From assembly GCA_027021385.1 (NCBI GenBank), contig JALUUL010000069.1:124001-188000 (forward strand): a stretch of 64,000 bases of DNA, read 5' to 3'. Source of the DNA: Planctomycetota bacterium (GTDB lineage Bacteria > Planctomycetota > UBA1135 > GCA-002748355). The notes beneath the pieces were generated by a model. The model was not told where the DNA came from, searched no databases, and saw nothing but the letters and a program-made list of their open reading frames with translations. The translations under genes were made by a program, and so were the position numbers. Within the stretch, counting starts at the first letter, position 1, and every line of letters begins with the position of its first letter. Positions 1 to 8,126 of this stretch are shown piece by piece.

Positions 1-1
1 G

Positions 2-478
2 GAGCAGGGGGGAAGCCGCGGCGCGGGTGAGGGAACGGGGACGCCCGCCGGCGAGAGGGAACTCCTTCGGCTCGAGGAACACATCCACCGTCTGCAGACG
101 ACCTTCCTCGATCCGAACACCTCCACCGCGCAGAAGCTCTCCGCTCTCGAGGAACTCGTCCGAAACCCCTATTCGCGCGAGCGCGCCTACATGGAGATCG
201 CCGAGGTCCTGACCGACCATCCGAACCGGGAGATCGTCGAGGGGGCGCTGGACATCGCCCGGCGCCATCCGAACGCTCTCGTCGACTCTTCGAAGCTCCT
301 CGAGATCTTCGACAGCCGCTTCCAGAAGGACCTCGCCTTCCGCCTGAAGGTCATCGACACCCTCGGGGCCAATCGGAAGTATCCGGGCGCGAAAGAGGCC
401 CTCGAATACCTGAAACAGCGGCATTCCTCGGGTATCCTGCAGGACGCCATCGAGAGGGCTCTGGGGGAGCACCACTGA
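2..478 (+). CDS. C-terminal part of a helical-repeat protein (5' end outside window)
   Basis: The frame is open from the first bases of the window to a TGA at 478, so only the last 158 residues are visible. The first ~20 residues are Gly/Glu-rich and low complexity. The rest is a run of amphipathic helices (for example LSALEELVRNP and LKVIDTLGANRKYPGAKEAL) of the kind seen in HEAT/ARM-type repeats. An internal ATG at 191 would give only 95 residues and is probably not the start, because the same helical pattern continues upstream of it. No catalytic motif is visible. Function is unknown; a scaffold or adaptor role would be a guess. Confidence 0.6.
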   Translation, partial: EQGGSRGAGEGTGTPAGERELLRLEEHIHRLQTTFLDPNTSTAQKLSALEELVRNPYSRERAYMEIAEVLTDHPNREIVEGALDIARRHPNALVDSSKLLEIFDSRFQKDLAFRLKVIDTLGANRKYPGAKEALEYLKQRHSSGILQDAIERALGEHH

Positions 479-533
479 TCCCCCCCTCCGTTTCCCCGCC
501 CCCCTCCTTCCTGTTCCCCCGCCGGTGATCCGT

Positions 534-2477
534 ATGCGTCCTGCCGCCTTCGTTCCGATTCCTCTCCTCCTGCTGCTTGCCGCGCCTCTCGCCTCCCAGA
601 CGACGACCCCCAGGGATCCGCGGAGGGTCCTCGTCGTCTACAACGCGGATTGGCCCGACGGGAACGGGGACGGGATCGGGGATTCGAAGGAGGTGGCGGA
701 TCACTATGCGAGGATGCGTGGAGTTCCCGCCTCCAACCTGCTCGGGTTGAAACTCGGCAAGGTGGATCGGGCCTCCTTCCGCGGAAGCGCCGCGACCCAA
801 TGGGCTTCCTTCCACGACAACCTCGTCACTCCGCTGAAGGCGAAGCTGAAGGTCCTGGGGGCGACGAAGATCGATACGATCCTTCTCTGCTACGGCGTCC
901 CGCATCGGATCGCCGCTCCGATCCGATCCCTGGCGCTCCGCGCGGTCGATTCCCTTCTCTGCGTCCCCGCGCAGATCGGAACGAGGAGCGGCTGGAACTT
1001 CAGCGGATATTGGAGGCGGAACACCTACTTCGAACATTCTCCGACCGTGGCTCCCGACCTCGGCCGTTTCGACCATGCGAAGCATCGTTATGGACTCGAT
1101 GACTACTACCTCGTCACGAGGATCGACGGGATCCACGTCGAGGCCGCGAAGGACCTCGTCGACGCCGCGGTCTACGTGGAACGGCATGGGGCCAAGGGAG
1201 GAGGAAAGGTCGAGGGGATCGCCTATGTAGACAGCCGGCACGGCTTCAAGACCGATACCTGGCTGAAAGGGAACTATCCGAATTATCCGGGTTACTACAC
1301 TTATCAGCTCTGGTCGTACCGGATGGCCTTCGGCAAGTTCCTGCCGCCCAAGGTCGGGTTGCCGGTGAAGTGGGAGTACTCGAACTACGAGATCGGGGAG
1401 AAGAACTCGACCGGAAAGGTGCTCGCCTACTGGTCCGACAAGACCCCCGCCGCCTCGGCCCCCGACGCGTTCCTCTACGGGGGTTGGTACAATTTCAGGC
1501 AATACCTCGATGTCTGGACCTGGCTGCCCGGTTCGATCGCCTGCGATCTGAACAGCAACTCGATCCGGGATTTCCACAACCCCAAGCGCAGCTCCCCCGC
1601 CTTCCTGTCGGAAGCCCTCGAACTGGGGCTCGCCGCGGGCTGCGGGGTCATCGCCGAACCCTACCTTCAAGGCCACGTCCGCCCCGAGGTTCTGATCCAC
1701 TACATCGTCGAAGGCTTTACCTTCGCCGAGGCCGGGGCTCTCGCCGATCCTGCCCTCTTCTGGAGAGGGGTGCGGATAGGAGACCCTGTCTACGCGCCCT
1801 TCGATCGGAGCCTGCGCAGGACCCCGGATCGCAGCCCTCCCCCGGCTCCGCTTCTGGCCGTTCGCGCCCGGAACGGGACGACCGCGGATCTCTCGGTCCT
1901 TGTTCCGAGACGGCCCTCCGATCCCGATCTCTGCATCGCGACCCTGGCCTACGGGAAGCGCCCGATCATGGGGGCCTCCGTCTCCTCGAGGGCCGCCTAC
2001 CACGGGCGCCAGGATTTCACGCTGAAGAACCTGGATGCCGCGTGGCCCGCCTATTTCCTTCGGGCGACGGTCCGGGATCCCGCCGGTAATCGGACGGCCG
2101 GAGCCCCGGGCGTCGTCTTCCATCATCCCTTCACCGGGGCGGGAACGGCGGTGGCCGCCGATCCGGGATCCATCGTTTCGGGGAACGACCTCGTCGTCCG
2201 CTATGCCGTGGCCGCCGTTCCCGATCTCTCCGCCCTGACGGCCTTCCATCTGGACCTCAAGGCCCCGGGATCCTCGACCTGGGTCGAGGCGACCTCTCTC
2301 CTGCTGCCCTTCCTCGCGGACATCGGTCTGGAACGGGGAGGTCGAGGGTTCTCCGGGCTGGCTTTCGCCCTCAAGGTCCCGAAGTTCTCCGGGCCGAAAG
2401 GGACCTGGGGTTTCCGAATCCGGGCCGCCAAGGGTACGGCGTCCTCCTCGGCCTCGACGACCGTCACCGTGCGGTGA
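534..2477 (+). CDS. TIGR03790 family secreted protein
   Basis: A 647-residue protein with a clear signal peptide: a short basic start, then PIPLLLLLAAPLAS and a likely cleavage near SQ. The mature part opens with LVVYNADWPD, followed by a stretch around VADHYARMRGVPASNLLGL, which is typical of the TIGR03790 family; the family has no assigned biochemical role. The last ~200 residues look like beta-rich, Ig-like secretion or adhesion modules. The ATG at 534 is chosen over an in-frame GTG at 525 because the signal peptide begins there; no strong ribosome site separates the two. It lies alone between the upstream repeat protein and the convergent RluA gene. It is probably periplasmic or exported. 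Confidence 0.75.
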   Translation: MRPAAFVPIPLLLLLAAPLASQTTTPRDPRRVLVVYNADWPDGNGDGIGDSKEVADHYARMRGVPASNLLGLKLGKVDRASFRGSAATQWASFHDNLVTPLKAKLKVLGATKIDTILLCYGVPHRIAAPIRSLALRAVDSLLCVPAQIGTRSGWNFSGYWRRNTYFEHSPTVAPDLGRFDHAKHRYGLDDYYLVTRIDGIHVEAAKDLVDAAVYVERHGAKGGGKVEGIAYVDSRHGFKTDTWLKGNYPNYPGYYTYQLWSYRMAFGKFLPPKVGLPVKWEYSNYEIGEKNSTGKVLAYWSDKTPAASAPDAFLYGGWYNFRQYLDVWTWLPGSIACDLNSNSIRDFHNPKRSSPAFLSEALELGLAAGCGVIAEPYLQGHVRPEVLIHYIVEGFTFAEAGALADPALFWRGVRIGDPVYAPFDRSLRRTPDRSPPPAPLLAVRARNGTTADLSVLVPRRPSDPDLCIATLAYGKRPIMGASVSSRAAYHGRQDFTLKNLDAAWPAYFLRATVRDPAGNRTAGAPGVVFHHPFTGAGTAVAADPGSIVSGNDLVVRYAVAAVPDLSALTAFHLDLKAPGSSTWVEATSLLLPFLADIGLERGGRGFSGLAFALKVPKFSGPKGTWGFRIRAAKGTASSSASTTVTVR

Positions 2478-2543
2478 CCGGGGGGCCATCCCTACCGGTC
2501 GACCCGTCTCACCCGCGGGCTCCGCGCCGCGGCCGCCCCTCCG

Positions 2544-3230
2544 TCACTTCGCGATTCCTGCCTTCGCCATGGCTTCCCGGAAGTCCCGGGGCGGGGGGAG
2601 AGTCAGGCTGATCTCCTTCCTCAGGAGCGGATGCCTGAGAGCCAGGCCGAAGGCGTGCAGCATTGCCCGCCCGACCCGGAAGGGCATCCGCTTCCCCTTC
2701 CCGTATTTCCTGTCGCCGAGAATGGGATGCCCGACCGAGGCCATCTGAACCCGGATCTGGTTGCGCCGGCCGGTCGAGAGGCGGAAGGCGACCAGAGATA
2801 CGTTCCGGCCTTCCTCGAGGACCGCATAGCGGGTCACGGCCCTCCTTCCGCGACCCTCCTCGACGCAGCGGACGATCTGGCCTCCGTTTTCGGCCAGCCG
2901 GGATAGGAGGACCCCTCGCTCGGGTCGCGGGCTACCGATCACGAGCCCCTGGTAGACCCGCTCGCAGCGATGTTTGCGGAAGAGGGGTTCGAACAGGGTC
3001 CTGGCCCTCTCGTTGCGCGCCAGGGCCAGGAGACCGCTCGTCTCCTCGTCGAGCCGATGGAGGAGATGCAGCTCGCAGGGTTCTCCCGAGGCTTCGAGCA
3101 TCCGGCGGAGGATCGCCGGGACGCATCGGTCCGCGGGCCTGCCCGGGGCCCTGGTGCTGAGGAGCCCCGGGGGTTTGGAGACGACGAGGAGATCGGGGTC
3201 GGAATGGACGATTTCGAGGGAAGGATTCAT
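2544..3230 (-). CDS. RluA-family RNA pseudouridine synthase
   Basis: A 228-residue protein that converts uridine to pseudouridine in rRNA or tRNA. The family signature HRLDEETSG lies at residues 58-66, with the catalytic Asp at 61. Further conserved blocks are LLVVSKPPGLL near the start, the GRRNQIRVQMASVGHPILGD stretch around residues 155-175, and MLHAFGLALRHP near the C-terminus. There is no N-terminal S4 domain, so it is the short RluA/RluC/TruC-like class; the target nucleotide cannot be told. The start ATG at 3230 is preceded by a GGAGAAGG-like ribosome site. It is transcribed away from the regulator gene at 3425 and converges on the TIGR03790 gene. Confidence 0.9.
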   Translation of the reverse strand: MNPSLEIVHSDPDLLVVSKPPGLLSTRAPGRPADRCVPAILRRMLEASGEPCELHLLHRLDEETSGLLALARNERARTLFEPLFRKHRCERVYQGLVIGSPRPERGVLLSRLAENGGQIVRCVEEGRGRRAVTRYAVLEEGRNVSLVAFRLSTGRRNQIRVQMASVGHPILGDRKYGKGKRMPFRVGRAMLHAFGLALRHPLLRKEISLTLPPPRDFREAMAKAGIAK

Positions 3231-3424
3231 GACCTTCTCCGGAGGCCCGCTCCGGGAATCTCCGTTGGAACGGGAATGTCCGGGGCGCAGGAGGAGACCC
3301 CCGAAGGAGGGTGGGCCTCCGAGTCCGTTCCCGGCTCAATCTCGAAGCGGCCGGAGGTCGAAGAGACGGAACAAGTTACCGTCCCGATTCGGGACGACGT
3401 GAGGTAGAGGCGTCGGAGGGAAGT

Positions 3425-4810
3425 TTGCATCTGGAGCCCGACTGGTTCGAGGATCCCGCCTCGGGAAGATTGCTCGTCGTGGATCGCGAGACGGGGACCT
3501 TCCGGACGGTGAAGGAGTCCTTGCGCGGAGGAGGGTTCGAGGTCGAGTTCGCCCAGGACCTCCGGGAAGCGCAAGCCCTCCTGCGAGGGCGCAGAGTAGA
3601 CCTGATCCTTCTCGGCATAGAGGGGGGACGGCAGGACTACCTGCGGCGGGCGGCCCTCCTCCGCGAGTTCGAACCCCTGGCTCCCGTCGTCGTGATGGCC
3701 GAGGGACGGGGAGACCTCGCCTCGGAGGTCATCAAGCTCGGGGCCCACGATTTCCTCGCCAAGCCGATCGATCCGATGCGCCTCGGTCCGGTCGTCGCGG
3801 AGGGGTTGCGGACGAGCCGGCAGAGCCGGATCAACCTTCGTCTCCTCCGGGGGGTCGAGGAGGCCAAGGAAGCAGGCGTCCCCTTCGGGGTCTCCCCCTC
3901 GTTCCGGCGGATGCTGGCCCGCTTCGAGGAACTCCTCGACTGCAAGAACCCCGTCCTCATCGTCGGCGAAGGTGGAACGGGCAGGGAATCCCTGGCCCGG
4001 GGGTTCCACCGGCGCCGGGGGGAGAAAGGACGGTTCCGCATCTTCCACGGGCGGACGCTTCGGAAGAAGGAGGAACTCCGGTTCCTCGAGGAGAGGAACG
4101 AGGGGGGGACGGTCTGCATCTTTGAGATGCGGGAAATGTCCCGGCGGCTCCAGGGGACCCTGGCGAGCTGGCACGAATGGAAGAGAGGAGCCTCGACCCG
4201 GGAGCCCGACCTGATCCTGATCCACACCGGGGACGAAGGCTTCGAGCCGAGAGAGGGGGATTGGCATCCGGCCTTCCATTCCCTGTTGAAGGAGACCGCG
4301 AGGATCGCCGTCCCTCCCCTCCGGGAACGGAGGGAAGACCTGCCCTTCCTCGCGACGATGGTGCTGGACACCCTCGTGGGTGACCTGTCGCACAAGGGCT
4401 TCACCTTCGAGGCCCTGATGCTGCTCGAGATCCTGCCCTGGCTCGGCAACCTCCCCGAACTCGCGAAGATCGTCGCGAAGGCATGGATCCTCGCCGAAGG
4501 TGATCCGATCGGGAGACGGCATCTCTGCGGGGCGAGCGAGGACCTCGCGCGCGCGTTCCTCCCCGCGAGGATCGAGGAGGGGGAACTCCTCGAGAGGTTG
4601 GGTCGGACCCACAGCAAGGAAGCCGACATCCTTCCCTTCGAGGAGGAGGAGAAGCGGATCCTCTCCCGAGCCCTGGAGGCGACGGAAGGGAACGTCAGCC
4701 GGGCGGCGGAACTCCTTCGGATCGGAAGAGCGACCCTCTACCGGAAGATCCATCAATACGACCTCTCCACGAAGAGGCGGCGGCGGAGAGCGGGGAGCCC
4801 CGAGGCCTGA
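3425..4810 (+). CDS. degenerate NtrC-like regulator (REC - AAA+ remnant - Fis HTH)
   Basis: A 461-residue protein with the layout of a bacterial enhancer-binding protein but with most active-site motifs eroded. Residues 15-125 are receiver-like, yet the phospho-acceptor Asp is replaced (ILLGIEGG, Gly64) while the LAKP lysine (Lys113) stays. Residues 160-370 follow the sigma-54 activator fold: Walker A reads GEGGTGRE with Arg in place of Lys, Walker B is lost (GGTVCIFEMREMS), and no GAFTGA loop is present. The IAVPPLRERREDLPF block is kept. Residues 415-446 are a Fis-type helix-turn-helix. The TTG at 3425 has GGAGGG five bases upstream; a GTG at 3311 is the alternative start. It probably binds DNA without activating sigma-54 in the usual way. 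Confidence 0.75.
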   Translation: MHLEPDWFEDPASGRLLVVDRETGTFRTVKESLRGGGFEVEFAQDLREAQALLRGRRVDLILLGIEGGRQDYLRRAALLREFEPLAPVVVMAEGRGDLASEVIKLGAHDFLAKPIDPMRLGPVVAEGLRTSRQSRINLRLLRGVEEAKEAGVPFGVSPSFRRMLARFEELLDCKNPVLIVGEGGTGRESLARGFHRRRGEKGRFRIFHGRTLRKKEELRFLEERNEGGTVCIFEMREMSRRLQGTLASWHEWKRGASTREPDLILIHTGDEGFEPREGDWHPAFHSLLKETARIAVPPLRERREDLPFLATMVLDTLVGDLSHKGFTFEALMLLEILPWLGNLPELAKIVAKAWILAEGDPIGRRHLCGASEDLARAFLPARIEEGELLERLGRTHSKEADILPFEEEEKRILSRALEATEGNVSRAAELLRIGRATLYRKIHQYDLSTKRRRRRAGSPEA

Positions 4811-4813
4811 ATC

Positions 4814-5791
4814 TCAGACCCTTCTCGCGTCCAGGCGGTGCCCGGCCGCCCGATAGCGTTTCTTCAAGGCGGCGAGCCCTCCTTCCCCTGTCAGATGCTC
4901 CGCCGCGTCTTCATCGAGATGGAGCGAGACCCGGGAGGCCTTCAGCGCGTATCCGATCGAAGATCCGAGCCCGGCCTCTTCCGCGGAGGGATCGGCGAAG
5001 GCCCGCGCGACCGCTTCCGCCTTGGAACTCCCGATGGCCGTGATCCAGATCTCCCGGGCCCTGAGGATGCTGCGCGGACCCGCCGTCAAGGCGAAGGGGG
5101 GGACGCGCTCCTTCCCGCCGAAAGCCGGGGCAAGGGCCTCTCGGGTCGAATCGCTCGTTCTCGTCAGGTGGGTCTCGGCCTCGAAGCGGGTCCAGGGTCC
5201 GTCGTTGAAGGCCATGTGCGGGTAGGGCATCGGGCCGACGCCGAGGTTCGCCAGGTCCGGGGGATCCTCCGCGAGAAGACTCTCGTAGGCTTCACAGGCC
5301 CGGCGGACCCTCCCAAGGATTCCGCCGGCGTGGTCCGCGATCCGGATCTCGGAACCCGGGTCCCCGGTCTCCGGGTGGGGGGGGGACGACCAGGAGTCCG
5401 GATCCTCGCTGAGCTGTTTCTCGATCTCCTCGCAGGTGCAGAGGTCCTCGGGAGGAAGCACCCAATCGCGCGGGCGCCGGGGAGGGGGGAGGGGACCGAG
5501 GAGATGCTTGCGGATGTACCTCGTGAAGCATCCGGGATGATCTAGATCCGTGAAGCCTCCCCTCGGATGCAGGAGCAGACCGTCGAGCAGCCGGATCCTG
5601 GCTCTCGACAGGTCGAGGCCGGAACTCGTGCAGATCTCGTAGATCCTCCGTGGAGTGTTCCCCGTGTTCAGGAGGAGGACGGCGTCCGGCTTGTCGGCGA
5701 GAAGGCGCATCAAGGCCTCTGCCCGGTTCCGGGCCAGGGCTTCTGCGTCCTCGTGGATCCGCAGCTCGACTTCCGCCATCGGGTCCTTCAC
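4814..5791 (-). CDS. NagB/RpiA-fold protein, glucosamine-6-phosphate deaminase-like with altered active site
   Basis: A 325-residue protein. Homology to NagB is visible in RIHEDAEALARNRAEAL, LLLNTGNTPRRIY, the LLDGLLL region and the long match around FALTAGPRSILRAREIWI...GSSKAEAVARAF. In NagB the catalytic loop is normally of the form D-G-H-x-A-F-N-E-P; here it reads PYPHMAFNDGP, so the base-type Asp is missing and Glu becomes Asp, while the His is kept. An extra Pro/Glu-rich stretch (about residues 100-150) lengthens the protein beyond the usual ~265 residues. Its ATG overlaps the stop of the gene upstream (ATGA at 5788-5791), so it is the last gene of the lysC operon. It could be a sugar-phosphate binding protein or an isomerase with a changed substrate. 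Confidence 0.65.
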   Translation of the reverse strand: MKDPMAEVELRIHEDAEALARNRAEALMRLLADKPDAVLLLNTGNTPRRIYEICTSSGLDLSRARIRLLDGLLLHPRGGFTDLDHPGCFTRYIRKHLLGPLPPPRRPRDWVLPPEDLCTCEEIEKQLSEDPDSWSSPPHPETGDPGSEIRIADHAGGILGRVRRACEAYESLLAEDPPDLANLGVGPMPYPHMAFNDGPWTRFEAETHLTRTSDSTREALAPAFGGKERVPPFALTAGPRSILRAREIWITAIGSSKAEAVARAFADPSAEEAGLGSSIGYALKASRVSLHLDEDAAEHLTGEGGLAALKKRYRAAGHRLDARRV

Positions 5792-6393
5792 CCCCTTTGC
5801 CGGTTCGGTTCGTGGAGGGGGGGGACCTCTGCGAAGGCTGCGGCGGCTGCCCGGAGGCTTCGCGAGGCCTCGGGCTCGTGGCCGTCGGTAAGGGCCGACC
5901 AGGCCCTGTGGAGGAGCCGCTCCCCCCGGGAGAACGCGGACATGAAGCGGGCGAAAGCGACCATTCCGAACTGGTGGATGATCGCCGCCCTCCGCTCGAT
6001 CACGGGATCGAGCGCTCCGATCTGGATCTCGTCGAGAGCCTTCTTGATCTCCTCCCGAGCCTCTCCCTCCTCGGCTTCCTCGAGCCGTTCGACCAGGGCC
6101 AGGCAGGTCTCGGAGATGTGCGCCGGGACCGAATGGATATCGAGGGTCTCCTCCGGCGTCCCTTCCTTCCCCGGGCCGCCGGCCCGCTTGCGGAAGCGCA
6201 ACTCGAGTCCGAGGAGTCCGGTCGCGATCGCGAGGGCCGCAGAGGGGAGGACGACCGCGGGTTCGGTCGCCGGGACTTGCATCGCGAAGAAGGCCGCGCC
6301 TGCGAGGCTCGTGAGGCAGAGCAGGAAGACCGGAAGGTCGGGGAGCGGCTTCAGGAAAGGGATTCCCGTGAAGAGGTCGCGGTCGTCGTTCAT
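5788..6393 (-). CDS. hypothetical protein with two N-terminal membrane helices
   Basis: A 201-residue protein of unknown function. Two hydrophobic segments near the start (about residues 19-38, PVFLLCLTSLAGAAFFA, and 44-62, VVLPSAALAIATGLLG) are followed by a charged, helical cytoplasmic-type domain containing ALVERLEEAEEGEAREEIKK and a Glu/Arg-rich tail. The start ATG at 6393 lies five bases after the OPT transporter stop, and its own stop overlaps the start of the NagB-like gene, so it is translated as part of the same operon. No enzyme motif is visible. Confidence 0.7.
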   Translation of the reverse strand: MNDDRDLFTGIPFLKPLPDLPVFLLCLTSLAGAAFFAMQVPATEPAVVLPSAALAIATGLLGLELRFRKRAGGPGKEGTPEETLDIHSVPAHISETCLALVERLEEAEEGEAREEIKKALDEIQIGALDPVIERRAAIIHQFGMVAFARFMSAFSRGERLLHRAWSALTDGHEPEASRSLRAAAAAFAEVPPLHEPNRQRG

Positions 6394-6398
6394 CTGCG

Positions 6399-8126
6399 TC
6401 AACCCCTGCCGGCGATCTGATAGAGGGAGAGGGTGAGGGCCGTCAGGGCCTCGCCGAGGATCAGGCCCGCCGCGAAGGGGACGAGACGCCTCGCGAGGAA
6501 GGCCCTTCCCCTGATACGGCCGAGGGCGATCGAGATCAGGCAGCCGATTCCGTAAGAAAGGGTAATCTCCGCGGGAAGGTACATCGCAAGTCCGACGAGG
6601 ACCCCGATTCCGGCGAAGGGCAGGAGGGAGACCATGCCACCCAGGAGGGTTCCAAGTGCGTACTTGTCCCAGGGGACATCTCCCTTCACGAGTCCTTCTA
6701 CGACGGCCTTCAAGGCGTCTGCCTGCGGGGCCGGAAGCTTCGTTCCGGGGCCGAATCCTCCGCGTCCCCCCTCGCCGGCCGTCCAGAGGATGTAGATCGT
6801 ACCGACGGCCACGGCGGGTCCGATCCAGGTGAGGAGGAGCTGCGTGAGTTGCTGCTTCCACGGCCTCGCCCCCACGAGGTGTCCGGTCTTCAGATCCTGC
6901 ATCATGTCGGCGCACTGCGAAGCGCCGACGCAAACCGCAGCTCCGATGAAGATCGTCGGGACGACGGCTTCGTCTCCGAGGATCAGGAGCATCAGCGTAC
7001 AGGCGATCAGGGCCATGCCCGAGATCGGAGAGATGTCGGTCATTCCGGTCGCCTGGGCGACGATGATGCCGGCGAGAGCGAGCCACAGGCCGCCGACGAC
7101 GGCGGTCAGGAGGGCAGGTCCGAGGGGGAGGTCCGCGCCGAGCCAGCCGGCGAGGAACAGGAGCGCCAGGGACAGGAAGGCCCCGGTGACGATGAAGGAG
7201 GCCGGAGCCTCGTCCCTTCCGCCGCCGGAGACCCCCGCTCTCTTGAGCGAATCGAAGGCCGCCTTGATCGCCGGCCAGGTCAGGAGGACGCCCATCAGGG
7301 CCCCGCCGACGAGGACCCCGATCCCGAGGGGGCGCAGCATCTCCGAGTAAAGGAATCGGGTTTCCGCCGCCCCTTCATGGCCGGCCGTCCAGCCCGCGAA
7401 GTGGGCGCCCGGGGCGAGAATCCACCAGGCGAGCACCGCGCCGAACGCGAAGGGAAGGCCTCCCCTGCCTGCGAGCATGCCGGCGGCGACGTTCATCAGG
7501 CTCAAGGAGAAGACGACCGAGGTGTAGGGACCGAGTCCGAGAAGGGGGCCGAGGTCGATCCGTTCGGGAAGGAGCACCGCGTTGCCTTCGGCGAGACCGT
7601 GCCAGTCGACGCAGATCTTGAACACCGCGGAGATCAGGAGACCGGCTCCGAGGAGGAGTGCCTTGTCGAGGGATTCTCCGGGGGTCTTGAGGATGCTCGC
7701 GACCGCGAGTCCGCTCGGGAAGCGGAGGCGCTCCATCTCGATCATCTGCTTGCGCAGCGGGGAGATGACGGCGAGCCCGAGGAGGGTCCCCGAGGTCGCG
7801 GCGAGAACGGCGGCTAGGATCGAGAACTCCCCGGCGTAGCCCATAAGGAAGAGGGCGGGGATCGTGAAGACCGCTCCCGCGCTCGCGACGTTGACCGCCG
7901 AGGCTCCGGTCTGGACCTGGTTGACCTCGAGGATGGATCCCCGGCCCCGGCCGAAGGGACGAAGGAAGGCGAAGCCGAGGATCGCTCCGATCGTCGAGCC
8001 GGCGAGCGTGAACCCCAGCATCAGCCCGCTGTAGGTGAAGGCCGCGCACATGGCGACGCCGATCACGAGGGAGACGAGCAGGGACGCGGCCGTGAACTCC
8101 CGGTAGGGAGGATGTTCTCCGTTCAT
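6399..8126 (-). CDS. OPT family oligopeptide transporter
   Basis: A 575-residue polytopic inner-membrane protein, about 14-16 hydrophobic segments spread over its full length. It shows OPT-family features: the N-terminal REFTAASLLVSLVIGVA, a Gly/Ala-rich first helix pair, SGLAVASILKTPGES, and the central block with TDISPISGMALIACTLM and CVGASQCADMMQDLKTGHLV. OPT proteins import oligopeptides or metal chelates with protons; substrate cannot be told from sequence. Its ATG overlaps the aspartate kinase stop (8123-8126) and the next gene starts five bases after its own stop, so lysC, this transporter and the two following genes form one transcription unit. Confidence 0.9.
   Translation of the reverse strand: MNGEHPPYREFTAASLLVSLVIGVAMCAAFTYSGLMLGFTLAGSTIGAILGFAFLRPFGRGRGSILEVNQVQTGASAVNVASAGAVFTIPALFLMGYAGEFSILAAVLAATSGTLLGLAVISPLRKQMIEMERLRFPSGLAVASILKTPGESLDKALLLGAGLLISAVFKICVDWHGLAEGNAVLLPERIDLGPLLGLGPYTSVVFSLSLMNVAAGMLAGRGGLPFAFGAVLAWWILAPGAHFAGWTAGHEGAAETRFLYSEMLRPLGIGVLVGGALMGVLLTWPAIKAAFDSLKRAGVSGGGRDEAPASFIVTGAFLSLALLFLAGWLGADLPLGPALLTAVVGGLWLALAGIIVAQATGMTDISPISGMALIACTLMLLILGDEAVVPTIFIGAAVCVGASQCADMMQDLKTGHLVGARPWKQQLTQLLLTWIGPAVAVGTIYILWTAGEGGRGGFGPGTKLPAPQADALKAVVEGLVKGDVPWDKYALGTLLGGMVSLLPFAGIGVLVGLAMYLPAEITLSYGIGCLISIALGRIRGRAFLARRLVPFAAGLILGEALTALTLSLYQIAGRG

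Noticed and set aside
351-2489. 712-residue open frame on the minus strand
   Set aside because: It lies antisense to the TIGR03790 gene and reads as Arg/Gly/Asp-rich low-complexity sequence typical of shadows of high-GC genes.
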